Source: Streptomyces sp. Edi4 (GTDB lineage: Bacteria > Actinomycetota > Actinomycetes > Streptomycetales > Streptomycetaceae). From it: a stretch of DNA of 64,000 nucleotides. Within the stretch, counting starts at the first letter, position 1. Each line of letters begins with the position of its first letter. Shown in pieces: positions 41,996 through 50,999 of the stretch. The translations under genes and the position numbers were made by a program. A model generated the notes under the pieces. The model searched no databases. It was not told the origin of the DNA and was given only the letters and a program-made list of their open reading frames with translations. Location of the stretch: contig NZ_JBEJGY010000004.1 in assembly GCF_040253615.1 (NCBI RefSeq), forward strand, positions 3,410,001 to 3,474,000. The letters are read 5' to 3'.

Positions 41996-42739
41996 ATGGG
42001 CAGGAGCCGCAGAACGATTCCGGAAGAGCTGTTGCTGCTCGCTCTGGACCCGGCCACGGGTACCACAGCGCAGCCGCAGTCGCTCGACCTCGGCCTCGCC
42101 GGAGCTCAGCTAGTGGAGCTGGCTCTGGCAGGACGGATAGCCCCGGACGGGGATCGTATCGCCGTGGTGATGGCACGGCCGACAGGAGATCCGACACTGG
42201 ACTCCGCACTGGAACTGCTGCGCAGGCGCGGCAGTCCGGTTCGGGCGGTCCACTGGATCGGCGGGCCCCGTCTCGGGCTCCGTCAGATCTACCTCGCGCA
42301 CCTGGAGCGGTGCGGCATGGTCCATGCCGTGTCGGGCCAGATGTGCGGGGTGCTGCCGACGACTCGCTACCAGGCGACGGACACGGCGATCAGCCGGGAC
42401 ATCAGGGCCCGGCTGGACAGCGCGATCCGCACCGGCGTACCGCCGGACCCGCGGACCGCGGCGCTGGCCGCGCTCGCCCACGCGGTGGGGCTCGGCAAGC
42501 ACCTGTATCCCGGCAACGAGGGGCGGTCATCGCGCTCCCGTCTACGGGATCTGATCAGGCACGACCCGATGGGCGGCCTCGTCGCGCACGCCGTGATGGA
42601 CGTCCAGAACGGCGTGGCCGCTCAGCCGCGCCGCGCCAACGCCACCACGCCGGACAACCCGAGCCGCCACGCTACGGCGGCCGGCGTCCCGATGCAGCCG
42701 CATCTCGGGTCGATGGCCAGGGCCGTGGTGCACCACTAG
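41996..42739 (+). CDS. GPP34-family protein (GOLPH3-like)
   Basis: 247 residues, starting MGRSRRTIPEELLLLALDP after GGGGAGG. LDLGLAGAQLVELALAGRI and RRGSPVRAVHWIGGPRLGLR are the typical opening and middle of bacterial GPP34 proteins, which in eukaryotes bind phosphoinositides; the bacterial role is unclear. Usual length. A longer frame upstream lacks a ribosome site. Divergent from the carboxypeptidase gene and followed by a hairpin at 42940. Confidence 0.85.
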   Translation: MGRSRRTIPEELLLLALDPATGTTAQPQSLDLGLAGAQLVELALAGRIAPDGDRIAVVMARPTGDPTLDSALELLRRRGSPVRAVHWIGGPRLGLRQIYLAHLERCGMVHAVSGQMCGVLPTTRYQATDTAISRDIRARLDSAIRTGVPPDPRTAALAALAHAVGLGKHLYPGNEGRSSRSRLRDLIRHDPMGGLVAHAVMDVQNGVAAQPRRANATTPDNPSRHATAAGVPMQPHLGSMARAVVHH

Positions 42740-42740
42740 C

Positions 42741-42865
42741 GACACCCGCACCACTGGCGCGAAAAACATCCGCACCACTGGCGCAGACACCCGCCCCACT
42801 GGGGCAACACCCGCACCGGTGGCGCAATACCCGCATCACCAGCAACACCAGCAACACCCGTACCA
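42741..42865 (+). repeat. degenerate 20-22-bp tandem repeat
   Basis: Five or six imperfect copies of a unit like ACACCCGCACCACTGGCGC directly behind the GPP34 stop, drifting into ACCAGCAAC repeats. Non-coding. Confidence 0.65.
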
Positions 42866-42939
42866 ACGCCCGTACCGCCCAGTCGCACCACCGCCGCACC
42901 GTCGTCCCCATGACCCGGTTCGGGAGCCGCACCCAAGAT

Positions 42940-42969
42940 CGCGCGGGGCTGTCTCGACAGCCCCGCGCG
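42940..42969 (+). terminator. terminator of the GPP34 gene
   Basis: A perfect 13-bp stem CGCGCGGGGCTGT with its complement around CTCG. Lies between two plus-strand genes. Confidence 0.85.
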
Positions 42970-43075
42970 TTCGCATTGTCGCTGTGTGTGGCCGTTTTCC
43001 AGCGCGCGCCCGGAGGTTGGTGGCAGTCTGCTGAGCAGAAGAACAGAAAAGCCGTGAGCCGGAGGTGCGTTACCC

Positions 43076-43945
43076 GTGGCGTCCAATGTCAATCCCACCG
43101 TCAGGCGGCGCCGACTGGGCCAGGAGCTGCGCAGACTCCGCGAGCTGAAGGGCATGACGGCCGAGGAGGTCGCCGAGCGCCTGCTGGTGTCCCAGTCGAA
43201 GATCAGCCGCCTCGAGAACGGCCGCCGCTCGATCAGTCAGCGCGACGTGCGCGATCTGTGCGGGGTGTACGAGGTCGAGGACCACCGTATCGTCGACTCG
43301 CTGATGCAAATGGCCAAGGACTCCCGCCAGCAGGGCTGGTGGCACGCCTTCGGCGACATTCCGTACAGCGTCTACATCGGCCTGGAGACCGACGCGGCGA
43401 GCCTGCGCGTCTACGATCCCCAGGTCGTGCCCGGCCTGCTCCAGACCCCCCAGTACGCGGAGGCGCTGATCGCGGGCGCGCTCCCCGAGACGGTCCCGGC
43501 GGACGTCGAGAAGCGGGTGAACGTGCGGCTGCGGCGCCAGGAGCGCGTGAAGGCGACCGAGAACCCGCTGCGCCTGTGGGTGGTCATCGACGAGGCCGCG
43601 CTGCGCCGCACGATCGGCGGCAAGCAGCTGATGATCGACCAGCTGGAATCCCTCATCGACCAGTCCCGGCTGCCCCATGTCACCGTGCAGGTACTGCCGT
43701 TCAGCATGGGCGCGCATCCGGGAATCAACGGCCAGTACGCGATCCTGGAATTCCCGGACGCGTCGGACTCCAGCGTTGTCTACATCGAGGGCGTCACCAG
43801 CGATCTGTATCTGGAGAAGGCCAATGATGTCCAGAAATACAGCGTGATGTACGAGCATCTGCGGGCGCAGGCCCTGAATGTGGACCAGACCCGGGAATTC
43901 ATCACCGCGATCGCCAAGGAGTACGCCGATGGAACGGCCTGCTGA
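43076..43945 (+). CDS. XRE-family regulator with DUF5753 domain
   Basis: 289 residues. HTH: GQELRRLRELKGMTAEEVAE followed by RLLVSQSKISRLENGRR. The rest is a DUF5753 domain (YIGLETDAASLRVYDPQVVP, GLLQTPQYAEAL, VQVLPFSMGAHPGINGQYAI). GTG start with GGAGG upstream. Such regulators are paired with DUF397 proteins in Streptomyces (WhiJ-like systems affecting development and antibiotic production); the DUF397 gene follows 195 bases downstream. Confidence 0.9.
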   Translation: MASNVNPTVRRRRLGQELRRLRELKGMTAEEVAERLLVSQSKISRLENGRRSISQRDVRDLCGVYEVEDHRIVDSLMQMAKDSRQQGWWHAFGDIPYSVYIGLETDAASLRVYDPQVVPGLLQTPQYAEALIAGALPETVPADVEKRVNVRLRRQERVKATENPLRLWVVIDEAALRRTIGGKQLMIDQLESLIDQSRLPHVTVQVLPFSMGAHPGINGQYAILEFPDASDSSVVYIEGVTSDLYLEKANDVQKYSVMYEHLRAQALNVDQTREFITAIAKEYADGTAC

Positions 43946-44140
43946 GCGCCGGGATCGGCCGACTCGGCGCTGAAGCGCGGCACGGTACACCCCGCGCGTA
44001 CCGCGGTGGAAGACCCAGCCGGAATATGCCATCCGGTCGAGTGAATGGCCGTCCCGCAGCCCGGAGGCTGCGAGTAGCGTCGATCACGCCAACGGAAACC
44101 GCTGGCCGAGAACGACCAACTCGCGAGAACCGGAGCGAAC

Positions 44141-44344
44141 ATGGCAATTCTTCAGGGCGCCACGGACACCTGGACCAAGTCCTCGTACTCCACCGGAAAC
44201 GGCGCATGCGTTGAGGTCAAGTCCCCCGTCATGGAGACCGTCGCCGTACGGGACTCCAAGGTCTGCGAGGGCCCCTCGATCTCCTTCGCCCCCGGCGCGT
44301 GGAGCGCGTTCGTGGCCGAGGTGACCCGGGATTCCCTCGTCTGA
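44141..44344 (+). CDS. DUF397 protein, partner of the XRE regulator
   Basis: 67 residues with the DUF397 signature: WTKSSYSTGNGACVEVKSP, then VAVRDSKVCEGP and FAPGAWSAFVAEV. Small DUF397 proteins act with WhiJ-type XRE regulators, probably by binding them. Starts after CGGAG. The short length is normal. Confidence 0.9.
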   Translation: MAILQGATDTWTKSSYSTGNGACVEVKSPVMETVAVRDSKVCEGPSISFAPGAWSAFVAEVTRDSLV

Positions 44345-44468
44345 CCACGCCTCCAGCCATCGTGATACCCGCACGACCGTCAAGAGCCCTCTCGACTGGC
44401 CCGCCGTCCCGGCCGAGGGGGCTCGGCCATGTCCGCCGTCAGGCCTCGCGCCGTCAGGCCTCGCGCCG

Positions 44469-45320
44469 TCAGGCCTCGCGCCGGCGGAGTTCGTCCACGT
44501 AGCGGTCGGTGCCCGGCACGGTGGGGATGAACGGGGCCACCAGTTCCACGCGGCCGAGGCCGGCGCGGACGAGATCGGTGTCGAGCCCGGTGAAGTGGTC
44601 CGCCCAGACCTCCCTCGGGTCCCGCTCAAGGAACCAGAGCAGGGTGAGCCGGGTGCCGACGCCCTCGACCTGCTTCACATACGTCATGCGGTCGCCCGGC
44701 AGCGGGGTGGGCCGGAAGACGGTCACCATCGCGGCGGGCCCTCCGGCCAGGCGCCGGGGCAGGCGGCGCGAGCGCAGCCACTCCAGCAACTCCCCGCGCG
44801 CCTCGGGACTTTCGGCGTCGATGACCTCCAGGACGAGACCCGCGTACGGATGGTCGAGGGCGTGGTGGTCTCGGGGGCCGGCCGCTCCGTCCCGGTAGAC
44901 GGTCGCCTCGTGGTCGTGGAAGGCGGTGAAGACGTGGGTGCGCTCCTGGTGGACGCGGCCGTCGCGGTTGAGGCGCCGGTTGATGCCGACGGTCCACCTC
45001 ATGTGCTCGTCGTAGCGGCCCTCGGTGATCCAGTACGTGGAGAGGTAGCAGCCCGCGCCGACCGGCTGGGCGACGGCGGACTTCTCGGGGTAGCGCAGGT
45101 CCTGGAGGTCGTGGGTGGCCACCCAGCGCCGCCCCCCGAACATCCAGGGCATGGCCATGGCGCCCGCGTAGTAGTGGTCGTCCTCGTACCAGCGGTTGTA
45201 GGCGTACTCATGACCCGGGTGCGGCTCCACCATGGTGATCAGCGCGTGCCCGGGGCGCACCCCGTAGGGCCCCGCCGACGCCAGCTCCTCGTACGCCTCG
45301 GGGCGCCCGTCCTCGCTCAT
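44469..45320 (-). CDS. uncharacterised dimeric alpha/beta-barrel-like protein
   Basis: 283 residues. The segment HEYAYNRWYEDDHYYAGAMA, then WMFGGRRWVATHDLQDLRYP, and a second YVKQVEGVGTRLTLLWFLER look like two EthD/ABM-type ferredoxin-like repeats. I do not know a characterised relative. Divergent from the SDR at 45402 across a TCTGACG palindrome, so the two genes are probably co-regulated and part of a degradative pathway. Confidence 0.6.
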   Translation of the reverse strand: MSEDGRPEAYEELASAGPYGVRPGHALITMVEPHPGHEYAYNRWYEDDHYYAGAMAMPWMFGGRRWVATHDLQDLRYPEKSAVAQPVGAGCYLSTYWITEGRYDEHMRWTVGINRRLNRDGRVHQERTHVFTAFHDHEATVYRDGAAGPRDHHALDHPYAGLVLEVIDAESPEARGELLEWLRSRRLPRRLAGGPAAMVTVFRPTPLPGDRMTYVKQVEGVGTRLTLLWFLERDPREVWADHFTGLDTDLVRAGLGRVELVAPFIPTVPGTDRYVDELRRREA

Positions 45321-45356
45321 GCCGCATCCCTTCCCTCCGTCACCGGACGGACTTAC

Positions 45357-45373
45357 TCTGACGCTCCGTCAGA
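45357..45373. promoter_or_regulatory. palindromic operator, site A of five
   Basis: TCTGACG, CTC, CGTCAGA: a perfect 7-bp inverted repeat in the divergent promoter of the barrel-protein and SDR genes. Four close variants recur at 61.9-63.8 kb. Confidence 0.7.
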
Positions 45374-45401
45374 AGATGTGCCAGAGGCGGGAGATGACCG
45401 G

Positions 45402-46184
45402 ATGCAGCTGCGTGGGAAGACCGTCATCGTGTCCGGGGTGGGGGCCGGGCTCGGGCACCAGGTCGCCGCGGCCGTCGTGCGCGAAGGGGGCAACGCGGTG
45501 CTCGGCGCGCGCACCGAGGCCAACCTCGCGCAGTGCGCCGCCGAGATCGACCCGGGCGGCGCCCGCACCGCCCTGCTGCCCACCGACATCACCGACGCGT
45601 CCCAGTGCGAGGCCCTCGCGGCGCTCGCCGTGGAGCGGTTCGGCGCCATCGACGCGGTCGTCCATGTCGCCGCCTGGGACAGCTACTTCGGCGGCGTGGC
45701 CGACGCGGACCTCGCCACCTGGCAGCAGGTCATGGACGTGAACCTGCTGGGCACCCTGCGCATGACCCGGGCCTGCCTGCCCGCGCTCAGGGCGCGCGGC
45801 GGCTCCGTCGTCATCATCGGTACGCAGTCGGCGGTGGCGGCGCCCTCGCAGGTGCGGCAGGCGGCGTACGCGGCGTCCAAGGGCGCGCTGACGTCCGCGA
45901 TGTACTCGATGGCGCGCGAGTTCGGACCGGACCGGATCCGGGTCAACACGGTGCTTCCCGGCTGGATGTGGGGGCCGCCGGTGCGGGCGTACGTCCAGTT
46001 CACGGCGGCCGCCGAGGGCGTGTCCGAACAGGAGGTGCTGGGCCGGCTCACCGAGCGCATGGCCCTGCCGGACCTCGCCACGGACCGGGACGTGGCGGAG
46101 GCGGTGACCTTCCTCGCCTCCGACCGGGCCCGCGCGATCACCGGCCAGTCGCTCCTGGTGAACGCGGGCGAGCTGATGAGGTGA
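45402..46184 (+). CDS. short-chain dehydrogenase/reductase
   Basis: 260 residues, classical SDR: GKTVIVSGVGAGLGHQVAAA, the catalytic Y-A-A-S-K in QAAYAASKGALTSAM, and FLASDRARAITGQSLLVNAG at the end. The ATG at 45402 (MQLRGKTV) has GGGAG upstream. Controlled, by inference, from the palindrome at 45357. Substrate unknown. Confidence 0.85.
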   Translation: MQLRGKTVIVSGVGAGLGHQVAAAVVREGGNAVLGARTEANLAQCAAEIDPGGARTALLPTDITDASQCEALAALAVERFGAIDAVVHVAAWDSYFGGVADADLATWQQVMDVNLLGTLRMTRACLPALRARGGSVVIIGTQSAVAAPSQVRQAAYAASKGALTSAMYSMAREFGPDRIRVNTVLPGWMWGPPVRAYVQFTAAAEGVSEQEVLGRLTERMALPDLATDRDVAEAVTFLASDRARAITGQSLLVNAGELMR

Positions 46185-46259
46185 ACGCCGTCGTGGGGAG
46201 GGGCCCCGACGTGCCTGGTCTCCGCTGCCCCGGGACGCGCCGGTCCGGCGCGGGCGGGG

Positions 46260-46730
46260 TCAGCCGACGATCTGCGCGTCGTCGCCCTGGCCCGGCGCGG
46301 GCCGCGCCGGGGTGTCCTGGCCGTCGCCGCCGCTCCGCGGGTAGGCGTCGTCGCGGTGCGTGCCCCAGCGCTCGTAGCCGGCCGCACGGTCCTCGGCGTC
46401 CGTCGGACAGTGCCGACCCGCCCCTTCCGCCCCCTCCGCTTCCTCTTCTTGGGCCGCCTCCTCGTCCATCACCATGTCGTCGACGGCCTGCTGAGCGTCG
46501 CGGGCGTCGTACGGGGGGAGTTCGCCCTCACGGGCCGAGGGGTCGGTGACGGCGGGCTCGGTCTCGTTCTGGGCGTAGCTCTGCTGACCGGCGGCGTCGT
46601 CGGCCGGGGCGGCTGAGGCGGGGACCGCCGCGCACCCGAGCAGCGCGAGGGCGACCAGCGGGCCGGTGAACCAGCGGGCCGGCAGGGTACGGCGGGCGTG
46701 CGTGGTGCGGGCCCTGGGAAGGGGGGTCAT
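46260..46730 (-). CDS. small secreted acidic protein
   Basis: 156 residues. A signal peptide (basic start, FTGPLVALALLGCAAVPASA then APADD) is followed by an acidic, Asp/Glu/Ala/Gly-rich mature part with few hydrophobic residues. The Cys before AAVPASA might be a lipobox, but the spacing fits signal peptidase I better. No family recognised. Start at 46730; a longer frame begins at 46781. Confidence 0.6.
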   Translation of the reverse strand: MTPLPRARTTHARRTLPARWFTGPLVALALLGCAAVPASAAPADDAAGQQSYAQNETEPAVTDPSAREGELPPYDARDAQQAVDDMVMDEEAAQEEEAEGAEGAGRHCPTDAEDRAAGYERWGTHRDDAYPRSGGDGQDTPARPAPGQGDDAQIVG

Positions 46731-46812
46731 GGGAACGACCCTGACGAAGGACACGGTACGCGCGCGAGGGACACGCGGCATCGGCGCGGTTCCTTCGCCC
46801 GTACGAGTGGTT

Positions 46813-47931
46813 TCAGCCCCTCGGATAGCGCAGCAGCCAGCCCGCCGTGTTGACGGCCGGGCCGTGCAGGGCGGGGCCCTGGGTCATCTCCATCGCGAAG
46901 TCGTCGGCGAGTTCCAGGATGGTCGCGCGGCCCTCCAGCTGGGCGAGCCACGCGGGCGGCAGCGCGGTCTCGCCGTGCATCGCGCCGAGCAGGCTGCCGC
47001 AGACGGTGCCGGTGGCGTCGGAGGGGCCGTCGTGGTTGACGGCGAGCAGCAGCCCGTGCCGGATGTCCTCGCCGACCAGCGCGCAGTACACGGCGATCGC
47101 GAGCGTTTCCGGGGCGCGGTGCCCGGTGCCGAGGGTGGCCACGAGGGCCGGGCTCGGCATGCCCTGGCGTACGGCGCCGAGCGCGTGCCGCAGCGCGTCG
47201 GTGACCGGCTCGTGGCCCGGGCGCACGGCGAGCTGCGCGAGGGTCCGCTGGACGGCGCCGTCCATGGACTCGCCCCGGGCGAGCCCGTGCACGACGACGG
47301 CGAGCGCGCCGGCCGAGAGATATGCCGCCGGGTCGCCGTGGGTCTGCGCGGCGCACTCCACGGCGAGTTGCAGCACCAGCTGCGGTTCCCAGCCCACGAG
47401 CAGGCCGAACGGCGCGGAGCGGGTGAGGGCGGCGGGGTCGTCGGCGCCCGGGTTCTTGGGCTGCTCCAGGGTGCCCATGATGTCGTCGCCGAGCCCGACC
47501 AGGCAGGCCTTGGCCGGATCGCGCCGCGCGTAGAGCCATTCCTCGCGGGCCAGCCAGCCGTTGTCCTCGCGGCGCTCGTCGGGCCCCCAGTCGCGCTGGG
47601 TGGCGGCCCAGCGCAGATGTGCCCGGTGCACGTCGGTGGGCGGGTGCCAGGCGCCGGTGTCGCGGCGGACCTGGGCGCGTATGAGGCCGTCCACGGTGAA
47701 CAGGGTGAGCTGGGTGGCCGCGGTCACGGTGCCCGTGCGGCCGTGCGCCGGGGCAAGGTCGCTCAGCGCGTCCGGGCCGTGCCGCTCGCGGATCTCGCTC
47801 AGCGCGAGCCCGGCGACGCCCGCGCCCAGGGTGTCCCCGATCGCCCCGCCCAGCAGACAGCCCCGTACCCGGCTACGGAAGTCCTGCTGTTCGGCCCGGC
47901 CCCATATGGGTGCGGATGCGGCTGCGCTCAT
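46813..47931 (-). CDS. ADP-ribosylglycohydrolase (DraG family)
   Basis: 372 residues: RVRGCLLGGAIGDTLGAGVA is the N-terminal family motif, DDIMGTLEQPK and the metal-binding AVNHDGPSDATGTVCGSLLG follow. Removes ADP-ribose from proteins or other targets. Full length. Minus strand, 80 bases upstream of the secreted protein gene. Confidence 0.88.
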   Translation of the reverse strand: MSAAASAPIWGRAEQQDFRSRVRGCLLGGAIGDTLGAGVAGLALSEIRERHGPDALSDLAPAHGRTGTVTAATQLTLFTVDGLIRAQVRRDTGAWHPPTDVHRAHLRWAATQRDWGPDERREDNGWLAREEWLYARRDPAKACLVGLGDDIMGTLEQPKNPGADDPAALTRSAPFGLLVGWEPQLVLQLAVECAAQTHGDPAAYLSAGALAVVVHGLARGESMDGAVQRTLAQLAVRPGHEPVTDALRHALGAVRQGMPSPALVATLGTGHRAPETLAIAVYCALVGEDIRHGLLLAVNHDGPSDATGTVCGSLLGAMHGETALPPAWLAQLEGRATILELADDFAMEMTQGPALHGPAVNTAGWLLRYPRG

Positions 47932-47989
47932 GCGGCAGCACGGTACCCGAACGAATGCGCCCCTTTAAGAGCGCCGGCCCTCCTCAAAC

Positions 47990-48155
47990 CCCGGCCGGGC
48001 CGACCACCCCCACCCGGGCCGGCCCCAGCCCCGCCAGGGGCACGGGAACTGCGCGGCCAGCCACGCACGGTCCGCAGCCGAAATCCCCGGGGCTCCGCCC
48101 CAGACCCCGTATCGGCCTGAACGGCCCTCGTCCTCAAACGCCGGACGGGCCAACG
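47990..48155. repeat. intergenic repeat copy 1
   Basis: Contains the recurrent elements ACGGGAACTGCGCGGCCAG, GGGGCTCCGCCCCAGACCCC and CTCGTCCTCAAACGCCGGAC seen in other gaps. Its right end runs into the transposase remnant. Confidence 0.8.
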
Positions 48156-48890
48156 ACCTTGGTGCCTCGCGCCAGGCACGCTTGTCGCCGTCGGGAGCGC
48201 CCTGGGCCGGCTTCTTCGGCGGGGCGCTGACCTGGGACGGGAACTCCTTGGCCAGACCTTGGTAGCCGGAGTCGACCTCGGCGTGAACATCGGGGTGGAG
48301 GCGGAACTGTTCGGCGCTGCCCTCGGTACGCACAGCGGTCTGGTCTTGCATGCGGCCCGGGCGGACGACGCCGGAGAACAGGGTGCGGCCCTGGTGGTCG
48401 CTGAATGTGGTGGTCTTGATCGTGTTCTGCTTCTTCTTGCCCGAGACGAAGGCTTTGCGTCCGGGGCGGCCCGCGCGCGGGCGTCGGACCTGGACTTCCG
48501 TGCCGTCGAACCGGGTGTCGACGCCTTCGGCATCTGCGTAGGCGAACAGGTCGTCCAGGGTGCGGATGCGCAGACAGGGGCGGCCGGGGATGGCAAAGAC
48601 CCGCGCGGCGAGCAAGGGTCTGACCTCGCGGATCGCGGCGGAGACGGTGGAGCGGTTCACCCCGTACAACTCGGCCAGGGCGGCATGTGGCAGCCCGAGC
48701 CGCAGGTGGACCAGGGTGGCCGCGAGCCGGTCGGCGAACACCAGGCGCGGCTTGCGTCCGGCACCCTCGGCCCGCTTGCGGGGCCCGCCCCTCATCACGT
48801 GCAGGGCCGACGCACGGGCCGCCGCCCAGGGCGGGGCGAGTTCTTCGAGCAACTCCCCGAAATGTGCGCGGGGGACCCCGGACTAGGCAG
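48156..48890 (-). pseudogene. truncated IS5-like transposase
   Basis: A DDE transposase of about 230 remaining residues: HTH ALAELYGVNRSTVSAAIREV, first Asp in VDTRFDGTEVQVRRP, AFVSGKKKQNTIKTTTFSD, GVVRPGRMQDQTAVRTEG and second Asp in HAEVDSGYQGLA. After KRAWREA the frame enters the intergenic repeat, so the last 70-odd residues with the third acidic residue are lost. At the 5' end an in-frame TAG precedes GVPRAHFGELLEELAPPW where family members have an upstream start, so it is also broken there. Confidence 0.8.
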
Positions 48891-49009
48891 GATGGGTGCA
48901 GGCCGTACGGGACCAGGTCAGCTTCACAACTCGCCCAACCCGTAGAGCCCTTCCCGTGTCACGGCCGACTCACTCCCGCCCTCCCCTCAAGGTCGTTAGG
49001 GTCGGGCCC

Positions 49010-49492
49010 ATGGCTTCCATAGATGTCTCCCTGCGTCCCGTGCACCCCAGCGATCTGCCTGTGTTCTTCCGGCACATGAGCGACCCCGAGTCGAATCGGA
49101 TGGCCGCCTTCACCGCCGAGGACCCGACGGACCGGGCCCGCTTCGACGCGCATTGGAAGCGCATCCTCGCCTCGCCCGACATCGTCACCCGCACCGTGCT
49201 CGCGGACGGCGATGTGGTCGGGCACGCGGCCGTGTACGGCGAGCCGGGCGAGCGGGAAGTTACGTATTTCATCGATCGCTGCTACTGGGGGCGGGGCATC
49301 GCGACCGCGGCGCTGTGGGGGCTGCTCGCCGAGGTCCCCGAACGCCCGCTGCTCGCCCGGGCGGCGGCGGACAACACCGGATCGGTGCGGGTCCTGGAGA
49401 AGTGCGGCTTCAAGGCCGTCGGAGAGGACCGGGGCTTCGCGAACGCGCGGGGAGCGGAGATCGACGAGCTGGTGTTGCGGTTGGACGGATAA
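49010..49492 (+). CDS. GNAT-family acetyltransferase
   Basis: 160 residues, RimJ/RimL-like: SLRPVHPSDLPVFFRHMSDP at the start, then VTYFIDRCYWGRGIATAALW (acetyl-CoA binding loop G-R-G-I-A) and NTGSVRVLEKCGFKAVGEDR. Acetylates an unknown amine. The ATG at 49010 matches the start of the domain; an upstream in-frame ATG at 48896 is less likely. Confidence 0.85.
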   Translation: MASIDVSLRPVHPSDLPVFFRHMSDPESNRMAAFTAEDPTDRARFDAHWKRILASPDIVTRTVLADGDVVGHAAVYGEPGEREVTYFIDRCYWGRGIATAALWGLLAEVPERPLLARAAADNTGSVRVLEKCGFKAVGEDRGFANARGAEIDELVLRLDG

Positions 49493-49574
49493 TTTTCCCC
49501 ACCCCGTAACGAATCGCGGAGCGATAGTTCAGCGGCTTGCGGCCCTGACGCGAGGGGGGCGTTGGGTGTGCGGG

Positions 49575-50348
49575 TCAGCCCACAGGTCGCGCGGTCAACA
49601 CCGGCTGGAAGAAGTGCGTCTCCTCGACACCGTGCCATGTGACGTTGCCGAACTCGCACTCTCGCACAAGTTCCGTCAGCTCCTCCAGCGCCCAGGCCCG
49701 CGAGGTCGCCCGCCGGACCAGGACCTGCCAGGTATTGCCATCCGGCAGCAGTTGCACGTGATCGAAGTCGTAGACGCCGTCGTCGTGCCAGTGCCATAAC
49801 TGGAACGTGACCACCTGCCCGGCGTCGCTGTTTGTCACCTGCGGAACTGTGGACTGCCGCTGCCTTTGTCGGGCGTCGCCGTAGTCCCTCGCCGAGAGCA
49901 CCAGCAGCCCGCTGTCTCGCATGACTCGCCGCATATCGCCCACCGCATGGCGGACGTCGTCCTCGGTCAGCAGGTGCGCCAGCGAGTTGTCCGCACTCAG
50001 CACGACGTCGAACGAGGCGTCGGCGAACGGCAGCGAGCGCATGTCCGCCGCCAACGTCGCTGCCGCCAATCCACGCCGCTGCACCTCCGCTGCCGCTCGA
50101 ACCGCGGCAGCCGGACTCAGATCGCTGCCCACGATGCGATGCCCGTGCTCGGCCAGGCCGATCGCCTGCGTCCCGATCCCGCATGAGCAGTCCAGGACCT
50201 CCAGCGGCTCGGCACCGTCCAGATACCGCCGGACCAACGAGTCCAGGGCATTCCCCTGCCGCGATACCGACAGCGACCAGTCCGCGTAGATCAGGTGGTA
50301 GTCCTCGGCAAGCTGATCGTAGAAGTCCTGCGCAGAGTGGGAGGCCAT
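49575..50348 (-). CDS. class I SAM-dependent methyltransferase
   Basis: 257 residues: FYDQLAEDYHLIYADWSLSV, motif I LEVLDCSCGIGTQAIGLAEH, acidic GSDLSPAA, and FDVVLSADNSLAHLL. Resembles small-molecule methyltransferases of the glycine/sarcosine type (long DYHLIYADW opening). Convergent with the GNAT gene. Base composition is a little lower in GC than its neighbours and it is flanked by IS remnants, so recent acquisition is possible. Confidence 0.8.
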   Translation of the reverse strand: MASHSAQDFYDQLAEDYHLIYADWSLSVSRQGNALDSLVRRYLDGAEPLEVLDCSCGIGTQAIGLAEHGHRIVGSDLSPAAAVRAAAEVQRRGLAAATLAADMRSLPFADASFDVVLSADNSLAHLLTEDDVRHAVGDMRRVMRDSGLLVLSARDYGDARQRQRQSTVPQVTNSDAGQVVTFQLWHWHDDGVYDFDHVQLLPDGNTWQVLVRRATSRAWALEELTELVRECEFGNVTWHGVEETHFFQPVLTARPVG

Positions 50349-50405
50349 GGCGGAACGCTACAACTGACGATCTGCCGCCGTAACGTGAATATGGCTGCGC
50401 GGGTT

Positions 50406-50819
50406 GGCTCTGTGTGACGAAATCGTGGGCCGGCGCAGCCTTCGCCCATCCTGTCCTGTCCGGTATCGGCCGGGATCATCTTGGCAAGCTTGTTGTTGAA
50501 CTGGCCCCGAAGAGGGAGGCGCGGCAGGAATCGGCTCTAACCCTGCGACGTGGTGGCGATCGGCGGCGCTCCGAAGGAGCTGGCCCGAAAGCCCGACGCC
50601 GGCAGTCCTCGGTGCGGATCTGCGTGGAACACGCCAACGCCGAGTACAAACAGCGGCGACCGATGCAGCGCTACAGCGGCAGCCGCGAGGATTTTGCCGA
50701 GACCCAGGCCTCGATCGCCGGTCTGTTCTGCGACCGTTCGGCCCGCCGAGCCACCCACTGCGAGGCCAGCACCGAACTGGTGCTGGCCGGCCCAACGGCC
50801 TGCTGATCGCGCCAGAGCC
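50406..50819 (+). mobile_element. internally deleted IS5-like element (MITE-like)
   Basis: An open frame at 50414-50806 joins the N-terminal stretch of a transposase (HLGKLVVELAPKREARQESA, RRGGDRRRSEGAGPK) directly to the C-terminal stretch of the same family (RRRQSSVRICVEHANAEYKQ, STELVLAGPTAC), skipping the whole catalytic core. Seven-base inverted ends GGCTCTG (50406) and CAGAGCC (50813) bound it. It could be moved by an intact relative elsewhere in the genome. The family matches that of the truncated copy at 48.2-48.9 kb. Confidence 0.65.
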
Positions 50820-50889
50820 CAAACGCCGGGCCGCGACGCCCCGACCTCAATCGCTCCCCGCGTCGCAAGCATGCCCACGCGGGCCAGCA

Positions 50890-50999
50890 CCGAGTAGTCA
50901 GGGGCGCGGGGAACTGCGCGACCAGCCGCCCACCGGCCCGCACGCGGAAGCGGCCACCCACGCACGACCCGCGCCCTCAAGCGGACGCACGTCGCCGCG
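50890..50999. repeat. intergenic repeat copy 2 (partial)
   Basis: Begins GGGGCGCGGGGAACTGCGCG and lacks the downstream hairpin part. Fills the gap before fbiC's stop. Confidence 0.65.

Noticed and set aside
48156..50806. Idea that an inversion of 48.2-50.6 kb split one transposase gene into two halves
   Set aside because: The right-hand fragment itself contains the N-terminal segment of the family joined to the C-terminal segment, so it is an internally deleted copy and not the missing half of the left one.
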